Made by a program: the position numbers and the translations under genes. From Gemmata sp. (lineage in GTDB: Bacteria > Planctomycetota > Planctomycetia > Gemmatales > Gemmataceae): a stretch of 33,932 bases of DNA. The stretch lies in NCBI GenBank assembly GCA_022843445.1, contig JALHNS010000024.1:1-33932 (forward strand), given 5' to 3'. Under the pieces are notes generated by a model. It was not told the DNA's origin, ran no database searches, and saw only the letters and a list, made by a program, of their open reading frames with translations. Every line of letters starts with the position of its first letter. Within the stretch, counting starts at the first letter, position 1. Below are positions 23,128 to 31,506 of this stretch, one piece after another.

Positions 23128-24665
23128 ACGAGAACCTGCAAGAACTTCTCACAAACCTGCCGGCGTATTTGGGCGGGCACGTGCTGCTCTCGACCACGGC
23201 GCTCCTCGCGGCGGTCGCAGTGAGTTTGCCCCTCGGCGTCGCGGTCAGTCGCCGGCCCAAGTTGGCCGAGTACGCGCTCGCGAGTGCCGGTGCGATTCAG
23301 ACAGTACCGAGCCTCGCCCTGCTCGCGCTCATGATGCTCCTGTTGGGCGGAACGATCGGCTTCTGGCCCGCGTTTTTCGCGCTGCTGTTGTACAGTATTC
23401 TTCCCGTTCTCTCGAACACGGTCGTCGCACTCCGCGGCGTCGATCCGGCGCTGATCGAAGCCGCTCGCGGGCTCGGGATGAGCGCCCGGCAGGTACTCTG
23501 GCGCGTGGAACTGCCGCTCGCCGCGCCGGTCATTCTCGGTGGGGTCCGAACGGCCGCGGTGATGGCGGTTGGCACCGCGACACTGGCGACACCCGTCGGC
23601 GGCGTGAGTTTGGGGAACTACATCTTCGCCGGGTTCGCCACGCTCAATCACACGTCTACTTTGTTCGGGTGTGCGGCCGCCGCGGTCCTCGCGGTCGCTC
23701 TCGATCAACTCGTCCGCCTCTTCGAAGTTGCGATCCGTCGTCGCAGTCGGTCGCTGGCGTGCGCGGCCTGCGCGGCGCTCGTGGTACTTGTTGCGGGCGC
23801 GCTGTACGAACCGATCTCTCGTTGGTTCGGCGGGAGCTCGCGCGCCGTGGTCGCGAGTGCCGCGTTCAACGAGCAGTACATACTGTCTCACGCGATGTCC
23901 GAGTACCTCGAAAAGGCGGGATTCCGGCCCGAACGGCGACAGGGAATGGGCTACGGCGTACAGCACTTGGCCCTTCAGCGCGGCGAAGTCGACTGCATGG
24001 TCGCGTACACCGGCGACGTCTGGACGCTCCTCATGAAGCGCCAGGATACCGTGGACCGGGAGACAACGCTGAATGAGGTCAGCCGCTTCATCGAGGGGGA
24101 ATTCGGCGCGGTGTGCCTCGGACCGCTCGGGTTCGAGAACCGGTTCGCAATTGCGGTGACTCAACAGCGGGCAACAGATTCCGGCGTCAAGACGATCGCC
24201 GACCTCGCGGACTTCACGCGCACGAAACTCAGAAGGCCCCTCAAGATCGGCGCGGACACCGGTTTCTTCCATCAGAAGGAGTGGCGGCGGCTCAAGGACA
24301 CGTACCGTCTCCGAGACGAGGACGTACTGGCGGTGGCGATGGACCCGACACTCATGTATGGGGCGGTGAGCGAAGGGAAGGTGGACGCAATTGTCGCTTT
24401 CAGCAGCGACGGTCGGATCAAAGAGCGCGAACTCGTGCTGTTGTGCGATTCGGCACAGGTGTTCCCGCCCTACGACGCCATCCTATTGGTGTCGCGCGAC
24501 GCGGCCCGGCGCCCGGGATTTGTGGAAGCTCTGCGCCCGCTCGTCGGAGCAATCAAACAGGACCGGATGCAAGAAGCGAATCGGCGCGTCGACGTCGAGA
24601 AACAATCGCCCGCGACGGTCGCGCGGTGGCTGCTGTCTGCTCGTTCCAACTCGCTCGCGCCCTGA
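23124..24665 (+). CDS. Osmoprotectant ABC permease fused to substrate-binding domain
   Basis: A 513-residue fusion. The N-terminal half (about 1-210) is a six-helix binding-protein-dependent permease with the EAARGLGMSARQVLWRVELPLA coupling loop and SLALLALMMLL. A further helix (about 214-236) leads to an extracytoplasmic OpuAC/ProX-type binding domain (about 240-513), with FNEQYILSHAMSEYLEKAG, QGMGYGVQHLALQRGEVD and AYTGDVW. The solute is likely a quaternary ammonium compound such as glycine betaine or choline (family inference). The GTG start overlaps the ATPase stop and follows GGGGGGAC. With the ATPase gene this makes a complete two-gene importer. Confidence 0.92.
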   Translation: MNENLQELLTNLPAYLGGHVLLSTTALLAAVAVSLPLGVAVSRRPKLAEYALASAGAIQTVPSLALLALMMLLLGGTIGFWPAFFALLLYSILPVLSNTVVALRGVDPALIEAARGLGMSARQVLWRVELPLAAPVILGGVRTAAVMAVGTATLATPVGGVSLGNYIFAGFATLNHTSTLFGCAAAAVLAVALDQLVRLFEVAIRRRSRSLACAACAALVVLVAGALYEPISRWFGGSSRAVVASAAFNEQYILSHAMSEYLEKAGFRPERRQGMGYGVQHLALQRGEVDCMVAYTGDVWTLLMKRQDTVDRETTLNEVSRFIEGEFGAVCLGPLGFENRFAIAVTQQRATDSGVKTIADLADFTRTKLRRPLKIGADTGFFHQKEWRRLKDTYRLRDEDVLAVAMDPTLMYGAVSEGKVDAIVAFSSDGRIKERELVLLCDSAQVFPPYDAILLVSRDAARRPGFVEALRPLVGAIKQDRMQEANRRVDVEKQSPATVARWLLSARSNSLAP

Positions 24666-24691
24666 AGCCGTACACACCAGAGGGTTCGAGC

Positions 24692-25162
24692 ATGTTCACT
24701 CTTGTCGCGTTCTTTCTGGCCGCGCTCCTGTTGGGTTCCTTGGTGGAGTACTTCGTGCACCGGTTCGTTCTTCACTCGCGGCTCAGGTGTTGGATGATCC
24801 GGAGACACAAAATGCACCACAAGGCGTACGTTCGCTACTCGATTGCGTCCGAGTTTGCGGGTTTCTTCCCGCCCGCGATCCCGTTCCTCTGGATCGGGTT
24901 CGTTCACAGCGCGCCCGCCGGGCTCACTTTCCTAGCCGGCACGGCCGCATACGTTCTGGCCGTTGCCGTCACGCACAAGTGGTCGCACGAGGCCCCGCAC
25001 CGGCTGTTCTGGATGAACCCGTCCGTTCACGCGGTGCACCACGAGGGCGGTGCGGGGTGGAACTACGGCGTCGTGACGCCGTTCTGGGACCGCGTATTCG
25101 GGACCTACAGTGTTGGTGTGGTTCGCTCGTCGGCAGGTGGGCCGGGACGTCACCAGACGTGA
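24692..25162 (+). CDS. Fatty acid hydroxylase/sterol desaturase-superfamily membrane protein
   Basis: A 156-residue di-iron membrane oxygenase candidate. The histidine boxes are present: H23RFVLH28, H39KMHH43, H95KWSH99 and H113AVHH117, with hydrophobic segments at about 1-20, 53-73 and 77-94. The end WNYGVVTPFWDRVFGTY is typical of the superfamily. The product could be a hydroxylated fatty acid, carotenoid or lipid head group; the sequence does not tell which. It starts 26 bp behind the permease fusion, on the same strand, so it is probably the third gene of that operon and might adjust membrane lipids during the same stress (inference). Confidence 0.85.
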   Translation: MFTLVAFFLAALLLGSLVEYFVHRFVLHSRLRCWMIRRHKMHHKAYVRYSIASEFAGFFPPAIPFLWIGFVHSAPAGLTFLAGTAAYVLAVAVTHKWSHEAPHRLFWMNPSVHAVHHEGGAGWNYGVVTPFWDRVFGTYSVGVVRSSAGGPGRHQT

Positions 25163-25176
25163 GCGCGCCCCCGCGC

Positions 25177-25202
25177 GTGTGTGTGAGTGCGTCACAACAC
25201 AC
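25177..25202. terminator. Hairpin between convergent hydroxylase and kinase genes
   Basis: GTGTGTGTGA (25177-25186) pairs with TCACA (25192-25196) and CACAC (25198-25202), with a single bulged A and a 5-nt loop. It lies 14 bp past the hydroxylase stop and 10 bp from the kinase stop, so it could serve both directions. Confidence 0.5.
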
Positions 25203-25212
25203 ATGGGGCGCA

Positions 25213-28200
25213 TTACTCGGATTCGCTCGCGAGGTCCCACACCCGAACGGTCCCGTCGTCGCTCGCCGAGATCAGGTGCTCACCGTTTGGCGCGAACGTC
25301 ACCGAGTTCACGCGCCCGGCGTGTCCGAGAAAGGCGCGGAGCGCCGCACCGGTAGCAACCTCCCAGAGGCGCACGGCTTGGTCCTCACCGGTCGTCGCGA
25401 GCCGCGTGCCCGACGGATCGAACGCAACCCCGGTCACGCGATCGGTGTGACCGCGGAGCGCCCGGAGTTCCTCGCCGGTCGCCGCGTCCCAGAGTTTCGC
25501 AACGCCGTCGCCGCCGGCCGACGCGACGAACCGCCCGTCCGGCGAGTAGGCGACACCAAGCACTTTCAGTTCGTGCCCGCGCAGCGCGCGCACTTCGGTA
25601 CCGGTTGCCCGGTCCCACACGCGAACGGTTCGGTCGGTGCTGCAAGACACGAGGCGCGCGCCGTCCGGCGAGAGCGCCACCGACCAAACCCAATTCGTGT
25701 GCCCGCGCAACGCGCCGACCGGTTCGCCCGTGGTCGCGTTCCACACCCGCACCGTGCGGTCCCAGCCGCACGTGGCGAGCAGCGAGCCGTCTAGACTGAA
25801 GGTGACACCATACACCCGGTCGGTGTGGCCGCGCAGCACCCGCCGTTCGCTCCCCGTTCGCGCGTCCCACAGCCGCACGGTCTTATCCGCGCTTGCCGTC
25901 GCGATCACGGCCCCCTGTGGGTGGAACGCGACCCCACCAATCAGCGCGGAGTGGCCGGCGAGCGTGTGGAGAACCGTTCCTCTTCTGGCGTCCCAGACAC
26001 GGGCCGTCCGGTCGTCACCCGCGGAGGCGATGAACTGCCCGTCCGGGCTGACCGCGACGGCGAGGACCGGCCCGGCGTGCTCGCGCAGTATCGAGCCCGG
26101 TGCCCGCTCCGGGCGCGCGTTTCGGTTCGCCGCCCACACGACGACCGTCCGGTCGTCGCTCGCCGTCGCGAGTTGTGTTCCGTCGGGGCCGAACGCAACG
26201 GCGTTGACCGCGTCCGAGTGCCCCCGCAGGACGACCATCTCCTGACCGGTGACCGGGTCCCACAGGCGTGTCGTTTTGTCCCACCCGCCCGAGGCGAGGC
26301 GCGCCCCGTCCGGCGCGAACGCCACCGACCACACCACCCCCGAATGCCCCGTGAGGGCGAGCCGTTCGTCCCCGGTTTCCGCGTCCCACACCCGCACCAC
26401 GGCGTCGCCCCCGGCGGACGCGATGAGCCGCCCGTCGGGCGAGAACGCGACCGCCCAGACGAATCCCGAGTGCTTGCACAGCCGGTGCACCTCGCGCCCG
26501 GTCTCCGCGTCCCACACGCGCACGGTCTGGTCGTAGCTCGCCGAGGCGAGGAGCCGCCCGTTCGGCGAGAACGCGACCGCGTTCACCATGTCGGTGTGCC
26601 CGCGAAACAGTCGCAGTTCGTCCCCGGTGGTGAGGTCCCACAGGCGCACGGTGGTGTCGTCGCTGGCCGAGGCGGCGAACCGGCCGTCGCGACTGACGTC
26701 GATCCCGACCACGACGTCGGCGTGCCCCGCCAGCTCTCGAACGTTGCCCTGTTCCAAATCCCAGACCTTCACAACTGCTGCTTGACTCGCGGTGACGAGG
26801 CGCGAGCCGTCCGGGGTGAACCGCGGGGTGTAGAGCTGATCGGTGTGGCCGGAACGGGTGCGCAGGAGTGCGCCGGTCGCCGCGTTCCAAACGCGGATCG
26901 TCTGATCGTCGCTGACCGTCGCGATCCGGGTGCCGTCCGGCGAGAACGTCACCCCATAAACAACGTCTTCGTGGTCGCGGAGGGCGAGCGGTCGGTCCCG
27001 CAGGCCGCGCAGGCAGTACCACTCCCAGCCCCGCAGTTCGCCCGGGCAGGCGTCGAGGTGCGGTCCCACGTTTTGGGGCCGCCCGGCCGCCCACTCGCGC
27101 TCGGCCAGTGCGACGTTCTTGGCGTACAACTCGGCCTCGATGCGCCGCCACGCGGACGCCGGGCGCTCGGTGGGTCGTCCGGTGAGGAAGTTCCGCAGGT
27201 CGGCTGCGAGGGCCGCGGCGGTCGGGTACCGTTGCCCGGGTTCCTTCTCGAGGGCCTTCAGGCACACCGCCTCAAGGTCCGGTGGCACGTCCGGCCGGAG
27301 CCGTTGGGGCGGCGCCGGCGCGTCGGCCAACACCTGCCGCACCGTCTCCAACACGGTGGAGCCGCGAAACGGCGGGCGCCCGGTGAGGCACTCGTACAGG
27401 ACCGCGCCCAAGGCGTACACGTCGGCCGCCGGGCCGACGTCCTTCGCGCTCCCGGCCGCCTGCTCCGGTGGCATGTACGAGGGCGTACCCATGATCTCGC
27501 CGGTGCGCGTGTGCGCCGAATCGTCATCGAGCCACTTCGCCAACCCGAAGTCGGCGACCTTCGGTTCTCCGGTGGCGGTGAACAGCACGTTCCCCGGTTT
27601 GATGTCGCGGTGGATCACGCCGTTGGTGTGTGCGGCCTGAACTCCCCGCGCGACTTTTTCGAGGAGCACCGCGGACGCGCGCGGGGCGAGCACGCCCGCG
27701 CGCACGCAGTCGGCGAGGGTGCCGCCGGTCAGCAACTCCATCGCGAGGTACGGCCGCTCGTCGTGGGTGCCGTAGTCGTACACACGAACGACGTACTCGT
27801 GATCGATCCCGGCGACCGCGCGGGCCTCGCGGTGGAACCGCTCGCGCTCACGGGGACCGGCGCTCGGACCGGACCGAATCACCTTCAGCGCGACGACGCG
27901 ATTCAAGGCGAGTTGCCGCGCCTTGTACACGTCCCCCATCCCGCCCGACCCGACCCGGGCTTCGATCGCGTAGCCCGGCGGTGCCGGGGGCCATTCGGAC
28001 CCGGCGCTCGTGTCGGTCTCGTGCGCGACGGTTTCGTTCCGCGCGCGCCACTGGATTTGGAGTTCGAGCAACTCGGCGCGCAGTGCCTCCCGCTCCGGAC
28101 CGTCGAACCCGGCAAGGTAATCGTCAACGGGAGGTGTCGCGCCGCCCTTCAGTTCGGCTTCGAACCGGCAGCAGACCGCGTCGAGGCGCAGCGCCAGTTC

Positions 28201-28230
28201 CGGGGGCCACGTGTCGCGCGCGTCGGTCAC
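25213..28230 (-). CDS. Soluble Ser/Thr protein kinase with 14 WD40 repeats
   Basis: A 1005-residue Hanks-type kinase. The kinase domain (about 87-349) has GSGGMG (94-99), K116, HRD (207-209) with IKPGN, DFG (227-229) and MPPEQAAG. A linker (350-415) includes [10 protein letters not shown] and [10 protein letters not shown], which is the conserved planctomycete join to WD40 repeats. Fourteen WD40 units of about 42 residues follow (416-1005, DNA 25216-26985), enough for two seven-bladed propellers. Related kinases normally carry a transmembrane helix and coiled coil in the linker; none is visible here. The GTG at 28230 follows GGAGGTGA by 5 nt and overlaps the sigma factor stop by 4 nt; the open frame extends 39 codons further but lacks this signal. 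Confidence 0.93.
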   Translation of the reverse strand: MTDARDTWPPELALRLDAVCCRFEAELKGGATPPVDDYLAGFDGPEREALRAELLELQIQWRARNETVAHETDTSAGSEWPPAPPGYAIEARVGSGGMGDVYKARQLALNRVVALKVIRSGPSAGPRERERFHREARAVAGIDHEYVVRVYDYGTHDERPYLAMELLTGGTLADCVRAGVLAPRASAVLLEKVARGVQAAHTNGVIHRDIKPGNVLFTATGEPKVADFGLAKWLDDDSAHTRTGEIMGTPSYMPPEQAAGSAKDVGPAADVYALGAVLYECLTGRPPFRGSTVLETVRQVLADAPAPPQRLRPDVPPDLEAVCLKALEKEPGQRYPTAAALAADLRNFLTGRPTERPASAWRRIEAELYAKNVALAEREWAAGRPQNVGPHLDACPGELRGWEWYCLRGLRDRPLALRDHEDVVYGVTFSPDGTRIATVSDDQTIRVWNAATGALLRTRSGHTDQLYTPRFTPDGSRLVTASQAAVVKVWDLEQGNVRELAGHADVVVGIDVSRDGRFAASASDDTTVRLWDLTTGDELRLFRGHTDMVNAVAFSPNGRLLASASYDQTVRVWDAETGREVHRLCKHSGFVWAVAFSPDGRLIASAGGDAVVRVWDAETGDERLALTGHSGVVWSVAFAPDGARLASGGWDKTTRLWDPVTGQEMVVLRGHSDAVNAVAFGPDGTQLATASDDRTVVVWAANRNARPERAPGSILREHAGPVLAVAVSPDGQFIASAGDDRTARVWDARRGTVLHTLAGHSALIGGVAFHPQGAVIATASADKTVRLWDARTGSERRVLRGHTDRVYGVTFSLDGSLLATCGWDRTVRVWNATTGEPVGALRGHTNWVWSVALSPDGARLVSCSTDRTVRVWDRATGTEVRALRGHELKVLGVAYSPDGRFVASAGGDGVAKLWDAATGEELRALRGHTDRVTGVAFDPSGTRLATTGEDQAVRLWEVATGAALRAFLGHAGRVNSVTFAPNGEHLISASDDGTVRVWDLASESE

Positions 28231-28796
28231 GGCGTCACCTCCGCGGCCCACAAACTGCGAATCACCTTCAGCCGCCGCTCGACCGTTCGCGGCACGCACT
28301 GCCACCGGTCGGCGATCTCTTCGTTCGTGTGGCCCTCCATCTTCCACACGGCTAGCGCCCGAAGGTCGTCGTCTGCTAACAGCGCGAGGAGCCGGCGGAA
28401 CTCGTCGGCCACGAGCGCCGCGAACTCCGGCGTCGGCCCCGCGTCCGCGACCCCGTCGAGGGGAACCCGCGCCGCATCACCCCCGCCGCGTTTCACCGCC
28501 GACTCGTGACGGACGAAGTCGGTCGCCTTCTGCCCCGTGACGACGAGGAGTACCCGCCACAGGTCGTCGCGGTTGTCTAGGTTGGGGAGTCGGCCGGCAG
28601 TCACATCGCGGCAGAAGCTGTCGAACGCGGACAGGGCGACGTCTTCTTCGTCGGCCGCCCGGCGCGGGGTTCCCGCGAGGCGGGCGCGGGCCAAGCGGAC
28701 GAGGCGGGGGAAGTACCGCTCCCAGAGCGGCCCGGCGGCCGTCGCGTCGCCACCTTTCAGTTGCGCGAGCCAGTGCGTTACGGAGTGGTCGGACAC
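28227..28796 (-). CDS. ECF-family RNA polymerase sigma factor (WD40-kinase-linked)
   Basis: A 189-residue ECF sigma factor closely related to the one at 21565-22170: both contain [21 protein letters not shown] or NRDDLW, and a region 4 WKMEG.TN.EIA followed by ..TVERRL. The start is GTG at 28796 with GGAGG about 6 nt upstream. It overlaps the WD40 kinase start by 4 nt (GTGA). No anti-sigma gene is adjacent; in this group the kinase probably controls the sigma factor. It is divergent from the APC permease gene, with 146 bp between them. Confidence 0.92.
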   Translation of the reverse strand: MSDHSVTHWLAQLKGGDATAAGPLWERYFPRLVRLARARLAGTPRRAADEEDVALSAFDSFCRDVTAGRLPNLDNRDDLWRVLLVVTGQKATDFVRHESAVKRGGGDAARVPLDGVADAGPTPEFAALVADEFRRLLALLADDDLRALAVWKMEGHTNEEIADRWQCVPRTVERRLKVIRSLWAAEVTP

Positions 28797-28942
28797 GGGC
28801 GCCTCCTCACGTCTGAACGCGATGGTACGTGCTGAACCGGGCCGAACAAAACCGAAAATCGCTGTCGGGCGCGCGGCGGCGTTTCCGTTATGACGTGCGA
28901 GCGGCGTTTCGAACGGTAACAGTCCGTACTCGCGGGGGCGAC
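28797..28942. promoter_or_regulatory. Divergent promoter region: sigma factor and APC permease
   Basis: This 146-bp gap separates opposite starts. It has an A-rich patch (AACAAAACCGAAAATC, 28845-28860) but no convincing paired -35/-10 boxes. Reading frames run through it without signs of coding. Confidence 0.3.
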
Positions 28943-30565
28943 ATGGGAGCAGATCAACACGAACACGGGCCGGTACTTCGTACCGGGCAGTTGCGCGTTC
29001 GGGACGTCTGGGCGCTCGGCGTCGGGATCGTCGTCTGCGGTCAGTATTTCGGCTGGAACTTGGGCCTGAAAGACAACGGCCCGGTGGCGATGCTGATCGC
29101 GTCGCTGGCCGTGTGTCTGCTGTTCCTCGCGTGGGTGCTGACGCTCTCGGAGCTGGCGGTCGCGATGCCCCGCGCCGGCGGGCCGCTCGACTACGGGCGG
29201 CGCGCCGGCGGATCGTGGCTCGGATTCCTGATGGGGTGGTCGATGTTTCTAGAGTGCCTGTTCGGGGGCGTGGCGACCGCGCTCGCGGGCGGGAAGTACG
29301 TCGCGTTCCTGATCGACCCGGAAGGCACCCCGAACCGGTACGTCGCGGTCGCGGTAGGGCTGACGATCATCGCCGCGTTCTTTCTACTCCAAGTGCGCGG
29401 GGTGAAGGAACAAGCGCGCGCGCTCGTGCGGATGACGTACGCCGCCCTCGCGGGGCTGGTAGTGTTCTGGATCGCGGCACTCACGCATTTCTCGTGGGAC
29501 CGGGTGTGGACCGCGCCAGCGCTGCCGGCCGACAAGGGATGGCAGGCGGTGCTCGACGCCGTCCCGTTCGCGCTCTGGTGGCTCATCATCATCGAGGCCG
29601 CGGCCCTCGCGGCCGAGGAGGCGCGCGAGCCGGAGCGGACGATCCCGCGCGGACTGACGTGGGCGATCCTGACCGTCGTGGTGCTCGTAGTTCTGACAAC
29701 TGTGACCGCGTGCGGCGCGCTGCCCTTCGAGCAGATCGCAACAAAAGACTACCCACTCGCCGAGGTGATACGCGGCATCCCGGCGGGCCAGTCGTCGCTG
29801 CTGTTCTACGGTTTCGGAGCCGTCGCGCTGTTCGGGCTGTTGGCAAGCTACCACGGGCTTCTGTACGGCTCGAGCCGCCAGCTATTCGCTCTCGGGCGGG
29901 ACCAGTTCCTACCGCCGGCCCTCGGCCGGGTGAGCGCCGAACGGCAGACGCCCGTCACCGCGCTCGCGGTCTGTAGCCTACTCGCCGCGGGGTTGGTGGT
30001 CGCCAACCTCTGGTTCGACAAGGCGATCGAAGCGGCGGTTCTGGTCGCGGGGTTCGCGGCGCTCGTTCTGTACGTCCTGAGCACGTGGTCGCTGTTCCGT
30101 CTCCGGCGGCGCGAGCCGGGCCTGCTCACGGGCTACCGCGCACCGCTGGGCGGGTGGCTGCCGCTGTGTGTGCTGGTGCTGTCGGTGCTCGCCCTCGCGG
30201 TGTACCCGCGCATCGACGAAAAGGGGGTCGTGGTGCCGGTGGCACTCGGAACGTACGCGGTCGGTGCCGGTGCCTTCGCGGTTTGCGGCCGAAGTCGCGC
30301 GCCGGCGCTCGGTGCCCTCACCGCACCGCAGCCCGCGCCCGGCGTTCGACGGAGCGGGCACCGGCTGCACCGGGTAGCTGTCGGCGCGCTGGTTGTCGCT
30401 CTGGGTGTGATCGGAGCGGTCTCGGTGGCGGCGTTCGGCGGCCCCGACGCCTTCGGCGCGGCGAGCGACGGCGCGGCGCTCTTCGTGATCGCCGTGCTCG
30501 GCGTTGCGATAGTCGCCGTGTCTGTCGTGGAATTGCGGCTAACGCGCGGGGGGCCGCGGCTATGA
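28943..30565 (+). CDS. APC-family amino acid/amine permease
   Basis: A 540-residue transporter with about 12 core helices plus an extended C-terminus with another hydrophobic stretch. VWALGVGIVVCGQYFGWNLGL is the unwound first helix of the APC fold; LSELAVAMPRAGGPLDYGRRAGG and EEAREPERTIPRGL are hallmark loops. These segments resemble ethanolamine permeases more than other APC members (family inference). The start MGADQHEHGP at 28943 is preceded by GGGGGCG; a longer frame from 28829 adds 38 arginine-rich residues and is unlikely. The stop overlaps the MOSC gene start (ATGA). Confidence 0.88.
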   Translation: MGADQHEHGPVLRTGQLRVRDVWALGVGIVVCGQYFGWNLGLKDNGPVAMLIASLAVCLLFLAWVLTLSELAVAMPRAGGPLDYGRRAGGSWLGFLMGWSMFLECLFGGVATALAGGKYVAFLIDPEGTPNRYVAVAVGLTIIAAFFLLQVRGVKEQARALVRMTYAALAGLVVFWIAALTHFSWDRVWTAPALPADKGWQAVLDAVPFALWWLIIIEAAALAAEEAREPERTIPRGLTWAILTVVVLVVLTTVTACGALPFEQIATKDYPLAEVIRGIPAGQSSLLFYGFGAVALFGLLASYHGLLYGSSRQLFALGRDQFLPPALGRVSAERQTPVTALAVCSLLAAGLVVANLWFDKAIEAAVLVAGFAALVLYVLSTWSLFRLRRREPGLLTGYRAPLGGWLPLCVLVLSVLALAVYPRIDEKGVVVPVALGTYAVGAGAFAVCGRSRAPALGALTAPQPAPGVRRSGHRLHRVAVGALVVALGVIGAVSVAAFGGPDAFGAASDGAALFVIAVLGVAIVAVSVVELRLTRGGPRL

Positions 30566-31368
30566 AACCGGATTCCGCGGGGACGGTCGTCGGGCGCGTC
30601 GCGGAGGTCCGGCGCTACCCGGTGAAGTCGGTGCAAGGCGAGCAACTGGCGCGGGCGCTTGTCGGGCCGAACGGGATCGACGGCGACCGCCGGTACGCGA
30701 TCGTCGATCCCGCGACCGGGCGCGTGGCGAGCGCGAAGGACCCGCGCAAGTGGGCCGACCTGCTCGGACTACGCGCCGAACTGCGCGCCGGCGTGTTGGT
30801 CGTGACCGCACCGGGCGGAGCGGAATACCGCAGCGACCGCGACCACTTCGATTCGGCCCTGTCGGATTTGCTCCGCCGTCCGGTCGTTCTTCGGGACGCG
30901 CCCCCGGCGGCGGCAGCGATCGAGCTGCAATGGCCCGACGTCCCGGGACTGCCCGGCGGAGGTTCGGAGTCGGTCGAAGTGCTCCCGCCGGGCGGTTTCT
31001 TCGATCTGGCACCGCTCCACCTGCTCACCACAGCGACGCTCGACCGATTACGAACACTCGCCCCCGAGTGCGCCTTCGACCCGCGCCGGTTCCGCCCGAA
31101 TCTGGTCATCGAAACCGTCCCGGCGCTGACCGGGTTCGTTGAGACCGAGTGGGTGGGGAAGCAGGTGCTAATCGGCAACGTGCCGGTCGCGGTAACGGCT
31201 CCGTGCTCGCGCTGCGTGATGACGACACTCGCGCAACCCGGTCTCTCAGCGGACCGGGACGTGCTGCGGGCGGTCGCCGCGCGTGCGGGGGCCGTCGTCG
31301 GGGTGTACGGTTCGGCCGAGCGCACCGGTCCAGTCGCAGTGGGAGACGCGGTTCGGCTATTGGGGTAA
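30562..31368 (+). CDS. MOSC-domain molybdenum-related protein
   Basis: A 268-residue protein with an N-terminal MOSC_N beta-barrel (VAEVRRYPVKSVQGEQL, GIDGDRRYAIVD) and a C-terminal MOSC domain (FDPRRFRPNLVIE, and the conserved cysteine in APCSRCVMTT, about 213-222). This is the YcbX/mARC-like arrangement, which binds molybdenum cofactor and reduces N-hydroxylated compounds; YcbX also carries a ferredoxin domain, absent here. The ATG overlaps the APC permease stop by 4 nt, so both are co-translated. The link suggests that an imported amine may be processed, but this is inference. Confidence 0.88.
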   Translation: MKPDSAGTVVGRVAEVRRYPVKSVQGEQLARALVGPNGIDGDRRYAIVDPATGRVASAKDPRKWADLLGLRAELRAGVLVVTAPGGAEYRSDRDHFDSALSDLLRRPVVLRDAPPAAAAIELQWPDVPGLPGGGSESVEVLPPGGFFDLAPLHLLTTATLDRLRTLAPECAFDPRRFRPNLVIETVPALTGFVETEWVGKQVLIGNVPVAVTAPCSRCVMTTLAQPGLSADRDVLRAVAARAGAVVGVYGSAERTGPVAVGDAVRLLG

Positions 31369-31506
31369 TCACAAGGGAATTCACGAGTTCCCGCACACAG
31401 AAGGGCCGCGACAATTGAATTCCAACATTCCGCGCGGGGATCCGGCGACCGGTGGCGAGTGGTACGGTGGGATCAGTTCCCTGCACACACCCTCGCGAGC
31501 GATATC

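Noticed and set aside
25216-26985. Regular DNA repeats that could be mistaken for a CRISPR-like array
   Set aside because: They code for WD40 blades of about 42 residues; the repeat is at protein level and varies in DNA.
28231-28347. Longer N-terminus of the WD40 kinase from ATG 28347
   Set aside because: It would lie inside the sigma factor gene; the GTG at 28230 has a perfect Shine-Dalgarno and the 4-nt overlap seen in the sister cassette.
25825-28509. 894-codon plus-strand frame opposite the WD40 kinase
   Set aside because: It mirrors the WD40 repeats in antisense; the kinase frame has clear catalytic motifs and repeat structure, and the antisense product has none.
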